A stretch of DNA of 64,000 nucleotides from Aricia agestis (GCF_905147365.1 NC_056423.1:9528501-9592500), one strand, 5' to 3'; counted from the stretch's first letter, positions 1 to 8,804 are shown. A program made the numbers and translations. The notes: generated from the letters alone by a model not told the origin.

Positions 1-137
1 GAGGCCCAATCCCCTTTCCTCCCCTATGCCCTTCCCTACCCTCCCCTATTACCCTATTCCTTCTTAAAAGGCCGGCAACGCACCTGCAGCTCTTCTGATG
101 CTGCGAGTGTCCGTGGGTGACGGAAGTTGCTTTCCAT
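1..137 (+). repeat. SINE-A, 3' part (cut by window edge)
   Basis: This is the 3' half of the A-tailed SINE-like family found 15 times in the window. It holds the C-rich CCCTA/CCCTTCC tract, then the conserved block around CTGCAGCTCTTCTGATGCTG and the GACGGAAGTTGCTTTCCAT motif. The final CAGGTGACCCG...A-tail segment is missing, so the copy is truncated at both ends. Confidence 0.8.
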
Positions 138-546
138 AAAATAGTTTTGTTTGACGTTTGACAACGTTTCTGTCAAATATATGGCGTATGCAACATGTCG
201 AATTTCGGACGGGTTATCTCTCTTCTCTGCTTCTTCTTACTTCTGCTCTGACCTTTGCGAAATTCCCTATCAGAAACGTAAATTCTTCTAGCCTTACCCT
301 GTGACTCAAATGTCGGTATACTTTTCATCTAACTCAGGCCAGCGTTACGCGTAACAGGTAACAGACGGACACACTTTCCCATTTATAAAATAGTATATGG
401 CGTATTACGTATTAAACAATAAGTAGTGTAAAGTGTTGTATAAGTTGTCGCGTAGTTTAGCCCAATTACCAAATGACGCGAAACGCTCTGATGTTCACTT
501 TCTTCACAGCGTTAAATCGCACGAAAACCTCATCCATCCATCCATT
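138..546. other. Intergenic, one small dispersed repeat
   Basis: No gene is visible. The stretch around 148-185 (TTTGACAACGTTTCTGTCAA) recurs at about 39303-39345 and, inverted, at about 48745-48800, so it is part of a dispersed repeat of unknown type. Confidence 0.4.
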
Positions 547-680
547 TTCCATACTAATATTATGTCTGTCTGTTTGTCTGTTACCCCTTCATACACAAAC
601 GGTTGAACTCATTCTGCTAGATACGGACTATGGAGATAGGAGTCCCGGGAAAGGACATAGTCCGACATATTTTATAGCGG
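547..680 (+). mobile_element. Degenerate Lep1-type Helitron fragment
   Basis: The order of CCATACTAATATTAT, a (TGTC)n run, a GTTACC box, GAGTCCCGGGAAAGGACATAG and ATATTTTAT is that of the Lep1-type non-autonomous Helitron. The 3' hairpin and CTAG end are absent. Confidence 0.6.
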
Positions 681-682
681 CC

Positions 683-872
683 GGACTGGCGACATACTAG
701 GCGCAGGACAGACTTTTTACATGCCCATCCGACGCATAAATCATCTTACTTGTCAGACAATTAGGTGATCACTCTGGCCTAATACTTGCATGCAACATTT
801 TTTCAGTGCGGGAACCGAAACCTTGGCATCCGAGTCAAGCTCAGCTCTAAACCACTGGACCACAGAGGTGTT
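683..872 (-). repeat. SINE-B, diverged partial copy
   Basis: Read on the minus strand, this begins with a decayed A box (GGTCCAGTGGTTTAGAGC) and B box (GGTTCCCGCAC). The body GATGATTTATGCGTCGGATG and GTAAAAAGTCTGTCCTGCGCC follows. It is the oldest-looking of five SINE-B copies. Confidence 0.65.
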
Positions 873-1109
873 AGTTGTTACTAAGTTGTAGAAGTTTTCA
901 AACTGTTATGTTAAACGCACGTTTAACTTGCTTTGCCGCTACATAACACTTTATTGCTTATTTATATTGTAATGTATTCATACTTAGAGTCAAGTTACAT
1001 GACATTACATAAGAGCGTGTTGCATGTAGTAAACCTTTGATGCTCCTGCAAGCCACCGGGTAAGGCAGATCTTTCTTGGACAAAATGAGGATAAGAAGAT
1101 GTGAAATAT

Positions 1110-1220
1110 AGACGACCCGCGCGCAATGGAGTTCCGTTGCGTCAATATTCGATTATCGCGCGGGAACTCTACATTTAGCAGGATGAAAAGTATCCCATAT
1201 AGTATATCCTTTCCCGAGAC
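1110..1220 (-). mobile_element. Lep1-type Helitron fragment split by a MITE
   Basis: GACGACCCGCGCGCAATGGAGTTCCGTTGCG and CGCGCGGGAACTCTAC match the 3' half of the Helitron in reverse. The match stops at CTTTCCCGAGAC|TTAA and resumes only as TTAA|AGTAT at 1689-1697. The TTAA MITE next to it therefore jumped into this Helitron. The shorthand here joins no coding sequence. Confidence 0.65.
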
Positions 1221-1692
1221 TTAAGAGGAGTCCACACCGCCCTTTTTTCCATACAAACGTTGTCCCCTGTTTCCTCTCTGGAGAGTGCTAGTAGAGTTAT
1301 AATTTTTTTCCTGAATATCTACGGCCACTAATACAATGTCCCTATGTTTTCTTTATTTTCATAATTTAATTATTAAATAAGATATGAACGTTCCAAAACC
1401 CAAAAAAATGGCCAGATTTTTCTGCTGTGTTCAAACATCCAGAAAACAGATTTGGCTAGATTATACAAAAAAAAAAAAACATAGGAACACAGCTTAAACC
1501 TTTCTTTAATCTTTAAAGAAAAAAGTACTTAATCGGTTAAGTTTTGGAGAAGGAATCAGGGGACAACGAATCGTTGATTTTCTGCAGTTGTCTCTATCGC
1601 GTTCTGCGGTATAGGCTTGAGGTAAGGGAGACAGCTATACATATTACACGTACTTTTTTTTCATTTCTCTAGCCCCTGGTGTATCCTCTTAA
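1221..1692 (+). mobile_element. TTAA-flanked MITE, family TTAA-1, copy 1
   Basis: A 464-bp non-coding element (1225-1688) lies between two TTAA copies (1221-1224 and 1689-1692). Its ends are GAGGAGTCCACACC and, inverted, GAGGATACACC. TTAA target duplication is characteristic of piggyBac-type elements, so it is probably a piggyBac-like MITE. It contains a sub-block with GACAACGAATCGTTGATTTT. The other copies are at 34904-35376 (opposite orientation, full length) and 27654-27816 (3' part only). Confidence 0.75.
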
Positions 1693-2081
1693 AGTATTTT
1701 TTCATTCATAGTATGGACGTCTGCTCCAATAAATATGTCTAAAACTAATAAGTAATAACAGTACTTCACTTTTTACCACGGGTTAATAACCATTAAAAAA
1801 TAATTCAAAGCCACATAGAAGTAGGTTACGAAATAAAATTAATTTTACTTAACTTGTTATTTACAATTGTTATAAATATTGTGTAATCATTATTATTATA
1901 TTTTTGACCTTAGATTTATTTTAATTACTATTGAGGGTAATTAATTGTTTAATTCACAGAAGCAATACAAATATTGGGAAAGAAAAATTAATTACTTGTT
2001 AGGCTTTTAATTAATTATTATGTCTTGATTTTTGCGTAGGCTTAAGTTTGTAACTAATAAATAGTATTATTTTAATTACAT
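1693..2081. other. AT-rich intergenic sequence
   Basis: Nothing recognisable apart from AT-rich runs such as TTAATTAATT. No open reading frame or terminal repeat was seen. Confidence 0.4.
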
Positions 2082-2299
2082 TAAGGGTGAAGCCAAACGA
2101 GCGTAATTTGTGAGTTGTGAGTCGCAGAAATTCTGCTGTATTAAGTTTCATACAAAAGTCCTGTTTAATTCACACGAGCGTAATTTTGTGAGATATATGA
2201 ATAATGTGAGATAAATGATATAATTTATGTGAAAAGATATTTACGCGACCGAAATTCTGCGACTCACTCACAAATTACGCTCGTTTGGCTTCACCCTAA
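2082..2299 (+). mobile_element. Foldback MITE with TAA duplication
   Basis: The 212-bp element (2085-2296) begins GGGTGAAGCCAAACGAGCGT and ends with its inverse. The inverted arms run roughly 35-50 bp (AATTTGTGAGT, GTCGCAGAAATTCTG). TAA flanks both sides (2082-2084, 2297-2299). A 3-bp TWA duplication fits PIF/Harbinger MITEs. Confidence 0.7.
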
Positions 2300-2349
2300 C
2301 AGCCAATACGAATAATTTTGTTTTAAATGTTCTCTGCAGTTTTTTTTAT

Positions 2350-2605
2350 CTCGGAAAATCATTTTTCTGGGATTGAAACTATCCTGTCCTTTCTCAGAAC
2401 GGAAAGAATCTCAGTGGATAATTCATCAAATCGGTAAAACAGTTTCGGTCTTACCACAAAAGATCTAAACATCTTTTGACCAGTTGTTTTGAGACCATTC
2501 TGTACTGATTTTTTTTCTAATCAACTGTTCAACAGGTGTTTAAATCTTTTGTAGTAAGACCGTTTAAGTTTAAAGTGCGAGAGAGGTAACAGATAGACAA
2601 GCAGA
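2350..2605 (-). mobile_element. Highly decayed Lep1-type Helitron
   Basis: TTTTTCTGGGATTGAAACTATCCTGTCC, AATCTCAGTGG and, further on, GAGAGAGGTAACAGATAGACAAGCAG keep the reverse order of Lep1 blocks. About 90 unrelated bases lie in between. Both termini are lost. Confidence 0.4.
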
Positions 2606-2614
2606 TATTCAAAA

Positions 2615-2968
2615 CCCCCACACCGGTTTCGGTGACGGTGGCCGGTTTCATTGAAACCAGGCCAGCTACGCAGGAGTAATTTTTATAGTGACCAAGTGTG
2701 TGCGCAGTACACAAGAGCACTCTCTATTCCTTTACTCTCATAACCCAGTGGGACGGACGACCGACACGACTGGCGAGAGATCAGGCGCAGGACCGACTTT
2801 TTACATGCCCATCCGTCGCATGGATCATCTTACTTGTCAGACAATCAGGTGATCAGCCTGCATTGTCCTAACCAAACTTGGAAATAACATGTTTCCAACG
2901 CGGGAATCGAACCCACGACCTCCAAGTCAAGAGCCGCGCTCTATACCACTAGACCACGGAGGCGTTAA
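2615..2968 (-). repeat. SINE-B, near full-length copy
   Basis: On the minus strand this starts with a tRNA-like head, A box TGGTCTAGTGGTATAGAGC and B box GGTTCGATTCCCGCG, which looks most like tRNA-Glu. The body contains AATGCAGGCTGATCACCTGA and GTAAAAAGTCGGTCCTGCGC. It ends at CACCGAAACCGGTGTGGG. As SINEs of this type carry an internal pol III promoter, this is not called as a tRNA gene. Confidence 0.8.
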
Positions 2969-2997
2969 GGCGTTCGCATTTATATTATGACTATAAT

Positions 2998-3155
2998 ATG
3001 ACGGCTGCAACTCCTCTAAATTCGTTTATTGCCCGGGCTTGTACATTTTTCGGGGATTGAAAGTATTCTATGTCCTTTCCCGGAACTCAAAGAATCTCCA
3101 TACCAAATTTCAGCAAAATCGGTTCAGCGGTTTGGGCGTGAAAAGGTAATTCATA
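2998..3155 (-). mobile_element. Lep1-type Helitron, 5'-truncated
   Basis: GCAACTCCTCTAAATTCGTTTATTGCCCGGG through GGTTCAGCGGTTTGGGCGTG and AAAAGGTAA matches the Helitron in reverse. The TC end is missing because the next copy starts immediately after. Confidence 0.7.
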
Positions 3156-3162
3156 AACCACT

Positions 3163-3384
3163 AAATGACACCCGCAACTCCGTTGCGCCAAAATTCGTTT
3201 ATCGATTGGGAACCGTACATTTTTCCGGGATAAGAAGTATCCTATGTCCTTTCTCGGAATTCAAAGTATCTCCATGCCAAATTTCAGCAAAATAGGTTCA
3301 GCGGTTCGAGCGTGAAGAGGTAACAGACAGACAGATAGGCAGACAGACAGACACACTTTCGCATTTATAATATTAGTATGGATA
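3163..3384 (-). mobile_element. Lep1-type Helitron, near complete
   Basis: The copy runs from the hairpin GCAACTCCGTTGC through TCGTTTATCG, AAAATAGGTTCAGCGG and the CAGACAGACA run. It ends at TTTATAATATTAGTATGGA, the reversed 5' TC end. The CTAG terminus is mutated to CTAA. It lies head-to-tail with the truncated copy just upstream. Confidence 0.8.
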
Positions 3385-3604
3385 ATGTCGCTTCTACATT
3401 TACATATTATATCCAAGTCTGCAGACTCAGGTGTTCCCAGACACAATAATTCTCGCTCATTATCATAATTAAGTGTTCACAAGTTGTTTGATAATGACAC
3501 ATTTCGCAATTAATGATATTTTGGCGGCTAACTGTGTGAAATACTTTGTAACTAAGTATGCATTAAATTGGGCATTTGTTTTCATACAGTTCTAAATAAT
3601 TCAT

Positions 3605-3795
3605 ACTTATATATTGTAAATACAAAAGTTTGTCTGTCTGTCTGTTACCTCTTTACGCTTAAACTGCTGAAGAGATTTTTCTAAAATTAGGTATGGAGAT
3701 ACTGTGAGTCCCGGTAAAGGACATAGAATACTTTTTATCCCAGAAAAATGTACGGTTCCCGTCCAATAATCTAATTTTCGCGCAACGGAGGCGCA
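3605..3795 (+). mobile_element. Lep1-type Helitron, diverged
   Basis: GTCTGTCTGTCTGTTACCTC, TTAAACTGCTGAAGAG, GGTATGGAGATACT, GAGTCCCGGTAAAGGACATAG and the GCGCAACGGAGG half-hairpin are present in order. The 3' CTAG is lost. Confidence 0.7.
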
Positions 3796-4040
3796 AAACA
3801 TTATTTTAAACAATGTAAAATGTTTAATTATGTACATTCTGTAACTATAGACCAAGCCACGGAGGTATTCGAGGCGTTTGATAAAATTTTGGACAATCAA
3901 TGTTCAGTTTTGTGACTAATCTTGTGGTTTGGCCTCTATAGTGCCTAAAACCAAGACTAAAGTCTTTGTAAACACTAGACTTCCGTCAGCTGTTTGACCG
4001 CGACTAATCCATTACGCTTATTGCTTTTGTCATTAAATCC

Positions 4041-4177
4041 ATAAATATAATGGTGTTTTGTCTGTTCGTCTATCCTACTCACGCCTAAACTATTAAACAG
4101 ATTTAGATGTGGCATGGAGAATTGGAGATGCTTTGCGTCCTGGCACATAGAATACTTTTTGTCAGCAAAATGAACCG
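4041..4177 (+). mobile_element. Lep1-type Helitron fragment
   Basis: TTTGTCTGTTCG, CTCACGCCTAAACTATTAAACAG, GGCACATAGAATACTTTTTG and AAAATGAACC follow the Helitron order. The copy is strongly mutated and lacks both ends. Confidence 0.5.
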
Positions 4178-4195
4178 TTAGTGTCCGTGGAAGCC

Positions 4196-4310
4196 ATGCT
4201 AATATTATACATGCGAAAATGTATCGGTTTCTCTGTCTGTCTGCCACCTCTTCAGGCTAAAACCGCTGAACCGATTTTGATGAAATTAGGTATGGAGATA
4301 CTTTACGTAT
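4196..4310 (+). mobile_element. Lep1-type Helitron, 5' half
   Basis: ATGCTAATATTATACATGCGAAAATG, the TCTGTCTGTCTGCCACCTCTTC run and GCTGAACCGATTTTGATGAA are clear. The match stops after GGTATGGAGATACTTTACG. Confidence 0.65.
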
Positions 4311-4566
4311 TAAGATAAAGATATATAGGATAGTACTAGGTCTAGTGAACGGTAAATAATTGTGATCTAGAATATTGAAGTACAATATTATTTTAATTTT
4401 TAACGCAGACTACAGTAAGTACAATGATTTCTTATACAATAACGTCTAATGTTGTGTACATCGTGTACTTATATAGTAATCTTATATCAAGAGCGATAAA
4501 TATTTTATTCAAACAGTGAAAGGTAACACGCTACTAGATGTAAAATATAATATAAAATGTATTCAT
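4311..4566. other. AT-rich sequence left of the transposon
   Basis: No gene or repeat end was recognised. This is the native flank of the transposon insertion. Confidence 0.4.
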
Positions 4567-4570
4567 TATA

Positions 4571-4601
4571 TGGGCATTTCTCTGTAAACTGGGCAACTCA
4601 T
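4571..4601 (+). repeat. Left terminal inverted repeat of the transposon
   Basis: It starts TGGGCATTTCTCTG and ends GGGCAACTCAT. It pairs with 8623-8653 over 31 bases with one mismatch (A at position 6 here, G in the partner's complement). Terminal repeats of this kind are where the transposase cuts. Confidence 0.9.
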
Positions 4602-4753
4602 TGTCCCAGGCTGATTTTGTTTAAAAAAATAAATATCGTAAATATTTCGTAAGTAATTTCAAAAATCAATACCCTAATCTACCGCTGCACAACATTAAAA
4701 ATCCATTAAAATAAACTTTATTATATTAAAAACGTTTTTATAGTTCTTCTAAA

Positions 4754-5364
4754 CCAGTCCCCTGGCATGTCACCAAAGCTGTGTAGTTACTTCAAACTAA
4801 ATTATTCGGGACAGTATCTATTGGAATTGATGTAATTATTATATTATTAAATCAATATTGTTTGTTTGTTCATGAGACCCATTTATTTTGCATAAATAAT
4901 ATTTTACAATGAAAAAAATAACAATGAAACTTTGTCTTCGCATTTTGGGAACAGTCCCCCTGTCTATATTTTAAATTAGGTGTCACGTAGCCTAAAGGTT
5001 AAACAACGCGTTTTCTGCGTATAACGAAACGCAACAAGTCTGAAGTTTGCGCGGTTGCCGCCATGATGGCTCAGACGCCATCTTATTTAGTGGTGTGCGA
5101 GCGTCCTTCCGTGGAACCCGCGTTATAACCTCAAAGCCAACAGTCCACTGGTAAGGATTTTTTAAATTTCTATTTATGTATTTTAATGATTCTTTCAAAT
5201 ATTTAAATTGGTACAATAAATGCATATTTCCTATGTGCAGTAAAATAGCATAGTTCAATTACATTTTGTACTACTCTTCAATGAAATCAAATTAAACAGT
5301 CCCCTGGCAACAGTCCCCTGTCTCTCTACAAGACAGGGGACTGTTTTTGCACCCAGGGGACTGT
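4754..5364. repeat. Left subterminal ACAGTCCCCTG repeat cluster
   Basis: Copies lie at 4754-4765, 4951-4962 (extra C), 5140-5151 (one change), 5296-5307 and 5310-5320 in direct orientation, and at 5334-5344 and 5353-5364 inverted. The core is ACAGTCCCCTG, often followed by G. Two more copies lie near the right end (8441-8452, 8461-8471). Multiple short subterminal repeats are known as transposase-binding sites in hAT, CACTA and some other elements; here that role is inferred only. Confidence 0.8.
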
Positions 5365-5606
5365 CTAAGAGGCAATTCAAGTATTACGTAAGCATTATAG
5401 GAAGGGGGGGGGGGTCTTTGCTTTGCATATTTTTTTACAAAATGTTTGATATTTATAAGTCATTCTATGTTGAATACAGTGTAAGTAAAGTTTATTTAAA
5501 AAATATTCCAAACCTATTACTTAAGTCTACAGACTTATTAATAATTACAAAAAAATACCTACGTAATACTTGCGCAGCCTGTAAAATATACTTGTTATTG
5601 CTTTAG
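5151..5606 (+). other. Possible 5'UTR intron of the transposase transcript
   Basis: CCACTG|GTAAGG at 5151 is a good donor. TTATTGCTTTAG at 5606 is a fair acceptor nine bases before the ORF start. Splicing would remove the hairpin and a 62-codon spurious ORF and bring a GCCGCCATG-containing leader next to the main start. The leader ATG at about 5062 opens a 21-codon reading frame that ends before the donor. This is a prediction with no transcript support. Confidence 0.3.
5310..5344. repeat. Hairpin formed by inverted subterminal repeats
   Basis: ACAGTCCCCTGTCT is followed by a 7-base loop (CTCTACA) and by its exact complement AGACAGGGGACTGT. The 14-bp stem is perfect. It sits 270 bases before the transposase start and could be a paired protein-binding site or a leader hairpin. 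Confidence 0.8.
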
Positions 5607-5614
5607 ATTAGGAA

Positions 5615-8164
5615 ATGGCGCCAAAGAAGAAAAAAGCCACTAAAGAAGAGATTCTACAAAAAAAAAGGGAAGCAGAGCGAAAGCGATATGCGAAGATTAA
5701 AAACGATCCTCAGAAAAGGGAAGAACTTAGAGAAAAAGAACGTCTTAAGTACCTTAAGAAAAAAGAAAAGGGAACTAGAAAGCTTGTTGAGAATATGACT
5801 CCACGAGAACACCGAGACGCTAAAAAGAAATGGAAAGAGCACTGCACCAAGTATCGCAGTAAGAAAAAAGTATTAGCAAACATTACTAACTCATTTATTA
5901 AAGAAAATACTCCAGATTCTGACGTATCTGCTTCATGTCAAATGGTAACACCTGAAGTTGCTGAAAGAAATAATAAAAATAAAGAAAAAATGCTTAGATA
6001 TAAAATTAAAAAGAAAAAAGATGAAGAAATTAAAGAACTGAAGAGGAAAGTATTAAAGTACAAAAAACGTTTATCGCGATTAAAAAAGAGTACAAATCCA
6101 AAGCCTACAGATACACCAAATACAAAATTACAAAAAATGGCAGACAATCCAGAATCAAGAAAAGATCTTGTAAAAAAAGCTCTTTTCGGTGAAGTACTAA
6201 AACAACAAATAGAAGATAATTTTTCAGAGATGAAGACCGTAAAAGAAAAAAGACTTTTAACAAAAATGGTTACTGGAAAGATAGTTGATAAATATAAGTT
6301 ATGGCGAATGAAAAACACAGGTGTGATAAGCTACAAAAGAATAAAAAAGGCAAAAATAGGTCATCGACTGGAAAGAAGAAAGAAAATTTCCGATAAATGT
6401 GTAAGAGCAGTTGTTAATTTCTATGAAGATGATTCTAATAGTAGGCTAGGCGCTGGAAAGAAGGAATTTATAACAAGAAAATCAGAACGAAAACAAAAGC
6501 GATACATGCTTGACTCATTACTAGGGTTGTACGAAAAATTCAAACTAGAGAAGAGAAATTTTACACTAAGTTATCAAACTTTTTGCAAACTGCGACCTTT
6601 TTGGATTGTCATGCCCAAAGTTGATAAACGTGATACTTGTTTGTGTATAAACCACGCAAACATAGACTTAAAAGTATCTGCTTTATTCAATGCAAAAATT
6701 TTAAATTATAACAGCTATCAGAAATTGCTTCAGGAACTATGTTGTGACCGCTATAATGAGAAATGTTTGTCGAGAGACTGTCAAAAGTGTTTTAATAATA
6801 ATCCTTTTTATAAAGAATTTAATAACATGAGACGTATCAGTTATAAGAAATGGATATCTGAAAAAGCCGACTTCATAGACCCAAAATCCAAAAAGACTCG
6901 TCGAGTAACCAAATACGTTAAGAAATCCTTCGATGTGAAACCGCGCGATCTCATTATAGAATTGCAAGATGAGCTAGAGACATTTCTTCGTCACGAAAGA
7001 AATATTGTACATCAGTTCAGTGCAATAAAAAAACTTAAAAGTATGCTGACTGAAGAAGATGCTCTCATTCACATGGATTTTTCTGAGAATTATATAACTA
7101 AATATTCTCAAGAAATTCAAGCTTTTCACTTTGGCGGTTCACGCACACAAATTAGTTTGCACACGGTTGTAGTATACTTGAAAGACACAACAAAATCTTA
7201 CTGCACAATTTCTACGAATGTTTCTCATTCTCCAGCTGCTATTTGGGCTCACCTTAATCCAATTTTTAATGCTTTGCCACCTCAAATTAAACACCTGCAT
7301 TTTTTGAGTGATGGTCCAGTTACTCAGTACAGAAATAAAACCATGTTTTACATTATGGCGACGAAAATATCAAAGAGATTTCCATATGTGCAAAATTTTA
7401 CTTGGAACTATACGGAAAGTGGCCATGGTAAAGGCACTCCAGACGGCGTTGGAGCTACCTGCAAGAGGACTGCAGATGCCCTGGTCGCTACTGGAGGTGA
7501 TGTCGAGAATCTGGAAAAATTTGTAGAAGCCATTGAAAAGAGATGTCCTGCAATTAGTTTGAGCATTATACCAGATGAAGCAATTGAAGAAATGAGCACT
7601 GAAATCGATCGAGAAGTAACCAAAATGAAAACTTTCGTTGGCACCCTCAAAGTCCATCAAGTCACTGGAAAATTCTTTAATCCAACAGGAATAAAATCAA
7701 ATTCTACTGAAATAGTGATGAAAACTTTAAGCTGTTTTTGCGACAATGATTATTGTGTGCACTTTAATATCGGAAAAATAATTTATGAAGACAAGCCAAA
7801 ACTTAATGTAGAAGATGTGTACACTGATTCAGAATCTGACAATGAGGCTGGACCTAGTTCTGCTGTAGTACAACCATTCAAAACTGGAGATTATATTGTT
7901 GTGAAATTGCTTAGCAAAACAAATATGGAATATAGATATGTGAGCATAATTGACAAGATTGATGAAGAAGATGGCGAAATCCGGGTCACATTCCTAAAGC
8001 TCTGTGATAATAAAGGCCAATTATTTAGATACGATGCTGATGATGTGTCAGACATTACAATGGACCAAGTGGTACAAAAGCTGTCTAATCCAAACATAGT
8101 TTTAAAAGGCAATAGAATATTTTATAAGTTTGATTTACCTGTAGATGTTTTCGAGAAAAAATAA
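5615..8164 (+). CDS. Transposase-like protein, RNase H-fold type (849 aa)
   Basis: Seen: residues 1-75 and 105-160 are very Lys/Arg-rich and predicted coiled-coil, with a nuclear-localisation-like start (PKKKK). A Cys/His cluster follows (C342, C344, H347, C376, C377, C384, C389, C392), probably zinc-binding. The likely catalytic core holds HMDFSENY (D488), FLSDGPVTQYRNK (D566) and ESGHGKGTPDGVGATCKR (E601, with D610 as alternative). A second CxC...C group lies at C707, C709, C714, then an acidic linker (about 733-746) and a small beta-rich, Tudor/SH3-like tail from about 755. Known: such spacing of acidic residues is typical of DDE/D transposases, and MDFSEN/SDGP-type proteins of unknown function are widespread in invertebrates and fish. 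Inferred: it mobilises the surrounding element. The start fits the ATG at GGAAATGG; the ORF has no frameshift and ends in FEKK. It could alternatively be a domesticated gene, but the intact TIRs argue against that. Confidence 0.85.
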   Translation: MAPKKKKATKEEILQKKREAERKRYAKIKNDPQKREELREKERLKYLKKKEKGTRKLVENMTPREHRDAKKKWKEHCTKYRSKKKVLANITNSFIKENTPDSDVSASCQMVTPEVAERNNKNKEKMLRYKIKKKKDEEIKELKRKVLKYKKRLSRLKKSTNPKPTDTPNTKLQKMADNPESRKDLVKKALFGEVLKQQIEDNFSEMKTVKEKRLLTKMVTGKIVDKYKLWRMKNTGVISYKRIKKAKIGHRLERRKKISDKCVRAVVNFYEDDSNSRLGAGKKEFITRKSERKQKRYMLDSLLGLYEKFKLEKRNFTLSYQTFCKLRPFWIVMPKVDKRDTCLCINHANIDLKVSALFNAKILNYNSYQKLLQELCCDRYNEKCLSRDCQKCFNNNPFYKEFNNMRRISYKKWISEKADFIDPKSKKTRRVTKYVKKSFDVKPRDLIIELQDELETFLRHERNIVHQFSAIKKLKSMLTEEDALIHMDFSENYITKYSQEIQAFHFGGSRTQISLHTVVVYLKDTTKSYCTISTNVSHSPAAIWAHLNPIFNALPPQIKHLHFLSDGPVTQYRNKTMFYIMATKISKRFPYVQNFTWNYTESGHGKGTPDGVGATCKRTADALVATGGDVENLEKFVEAIEKRCPAISLSIIPDEAIEEMSTEIDREVTKMKTFVGTLKVHQVTGKFFNPTGIKSNSTEIVMKTLSCFCDNDYCVHFNIGKIIYEDKPKLNVEDVYTDSESDNEAGPSSAVVQPFKTGDYIVVKLLSKTNMEYRYVSIIDKIDEEDGEIRVTFLKLCDNKGQLFRYDADDVSDITMDQVVQKLSNPNIVLKGNRIFYKFDLPVDVFEKK

Positions 8165-8283
8165 GACTTTAAGTACAATTTTTATTATTTTGCTATATTT
8201 TAGAAATTACTAAATATTTTTGAGACTGATTCTGTAGTGTAAGTTTAATTCAAAGTACTGAAAGTATTTTCAAATATGTGATT

Positions 8284-8289
8284 TAATAA
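8284..8289 (+). promoter_or_regulatory. Polyadenylation signal for the transposase
   Basis: AATAAA lies 120 bases after the stop codon and inside the element, so the transcript can end before the right TIR. Confidence 0.6.
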
Positions 8290-8440
8290 AGTAAATATTA
8301 AGATTACAGTGCTAAGTACAATGTTACAGAAAGATAGTTGATTCTTTATTTCTCAGTTACTTAATTCTTAAGCTCCAAAGTTTATGATACTAATAAAACG
8401 TTTAATTTCACTACTAAAATTGTATATTTTATTTAAGTTC

Positions 8441-8471
8441 ACAGTCCCCTGGCTTTGGCAACAGTCCCCTG
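8441..8471 (+). repeat. Right subterminal ACAGTCCCCTG pair
   Basis: Two direct copies (8441-8452, 8461-8471) are separated by GCTTTGGCA-type sequence, mirroring the close pair at 5296-5320 on the left. Confidence 0.8.
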
Positions 8472-8622
8472 TTTATTTGTTTCAGAAAATACTTAATATT
8501 TCCTAAAGTAATGGGAATATTTGTGGTTCATCTTCTGTATATTAATATATAGGCAAATACTTACTTCCTAAAGAAAGTTTATTATATTATGAGCAAAAAA
8601 GTAGCTGAGACAGTTTCATTGC

Positions 8623-8653
8623 ATGAGTTGCCCAGTTTACAGAGAAACGCCCA
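8623..8653 (-). repeat. Right terminal inverted repeat of the transposon
   Basis: ATGAGTTGCCCAG...AAACGCCCA is the inverse of 4571-4601 with one mismatch. TATA follows directly. Confidence 0.9.
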
Positions 8654-8804
8654 TATAATAAACGTTATTTGGTCAGTAAAACAGTGAAAAATGTTACGCA
8701 CTGGTAATGAACTAGATCGTGTATGAAGTGACATAATTTTTAACCGACTAAATTAAGGGCATGGGACATAAAATCATTACTATCAGTTATGAACTTTTAA
8801 CGTC

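Larger units (their letters stand above)
4567..8657 (+). mobile_element. Autonomous TIR DNA transposon, unassigned superfamily
   Basis: The element spans 4571-8653 (4,083 bp) and is bounded by 31-bp inverted repeats that differ at one base. The flanking TATA on each side (4567-4570, 8654-8657) is the likely target duplication; TA cannot be excluded because the sequence around it is palindromic. A single uninterrupted 849-codon ORF fills the centre, with about 1.04 kb of non-coding sequence on the left and 0.49 kb on the right. ACAGTCCCCTG repeats occur only inside these boundaries. Intact ORF and near-identical TIRs suggest recent mobility. A 4-bp duplication would fit Sola-type elements, but the assignment is open. 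Confidence 0.85.

Noticed and set aside
3029..3900. Cys-rich and GIRSILCPF-type peptides in several ORFs
   Set aside because: They are translations of Lep1 Helitron sequence in different frames, repeated wherever the Helitron occurs.
5418..5606. Small ORF just upstream of the transposase
   Set aside because: Composition is AT-driven, the start context is poor, and it overlaps a likely leader or intron.
5654..6318. Antisense Phe/Leu-rich ORFs under the transposase gene
   Set aside because: They mirror the Lys/Arg-rich, A-rich coding strand; membrane-like composition is a by-product.
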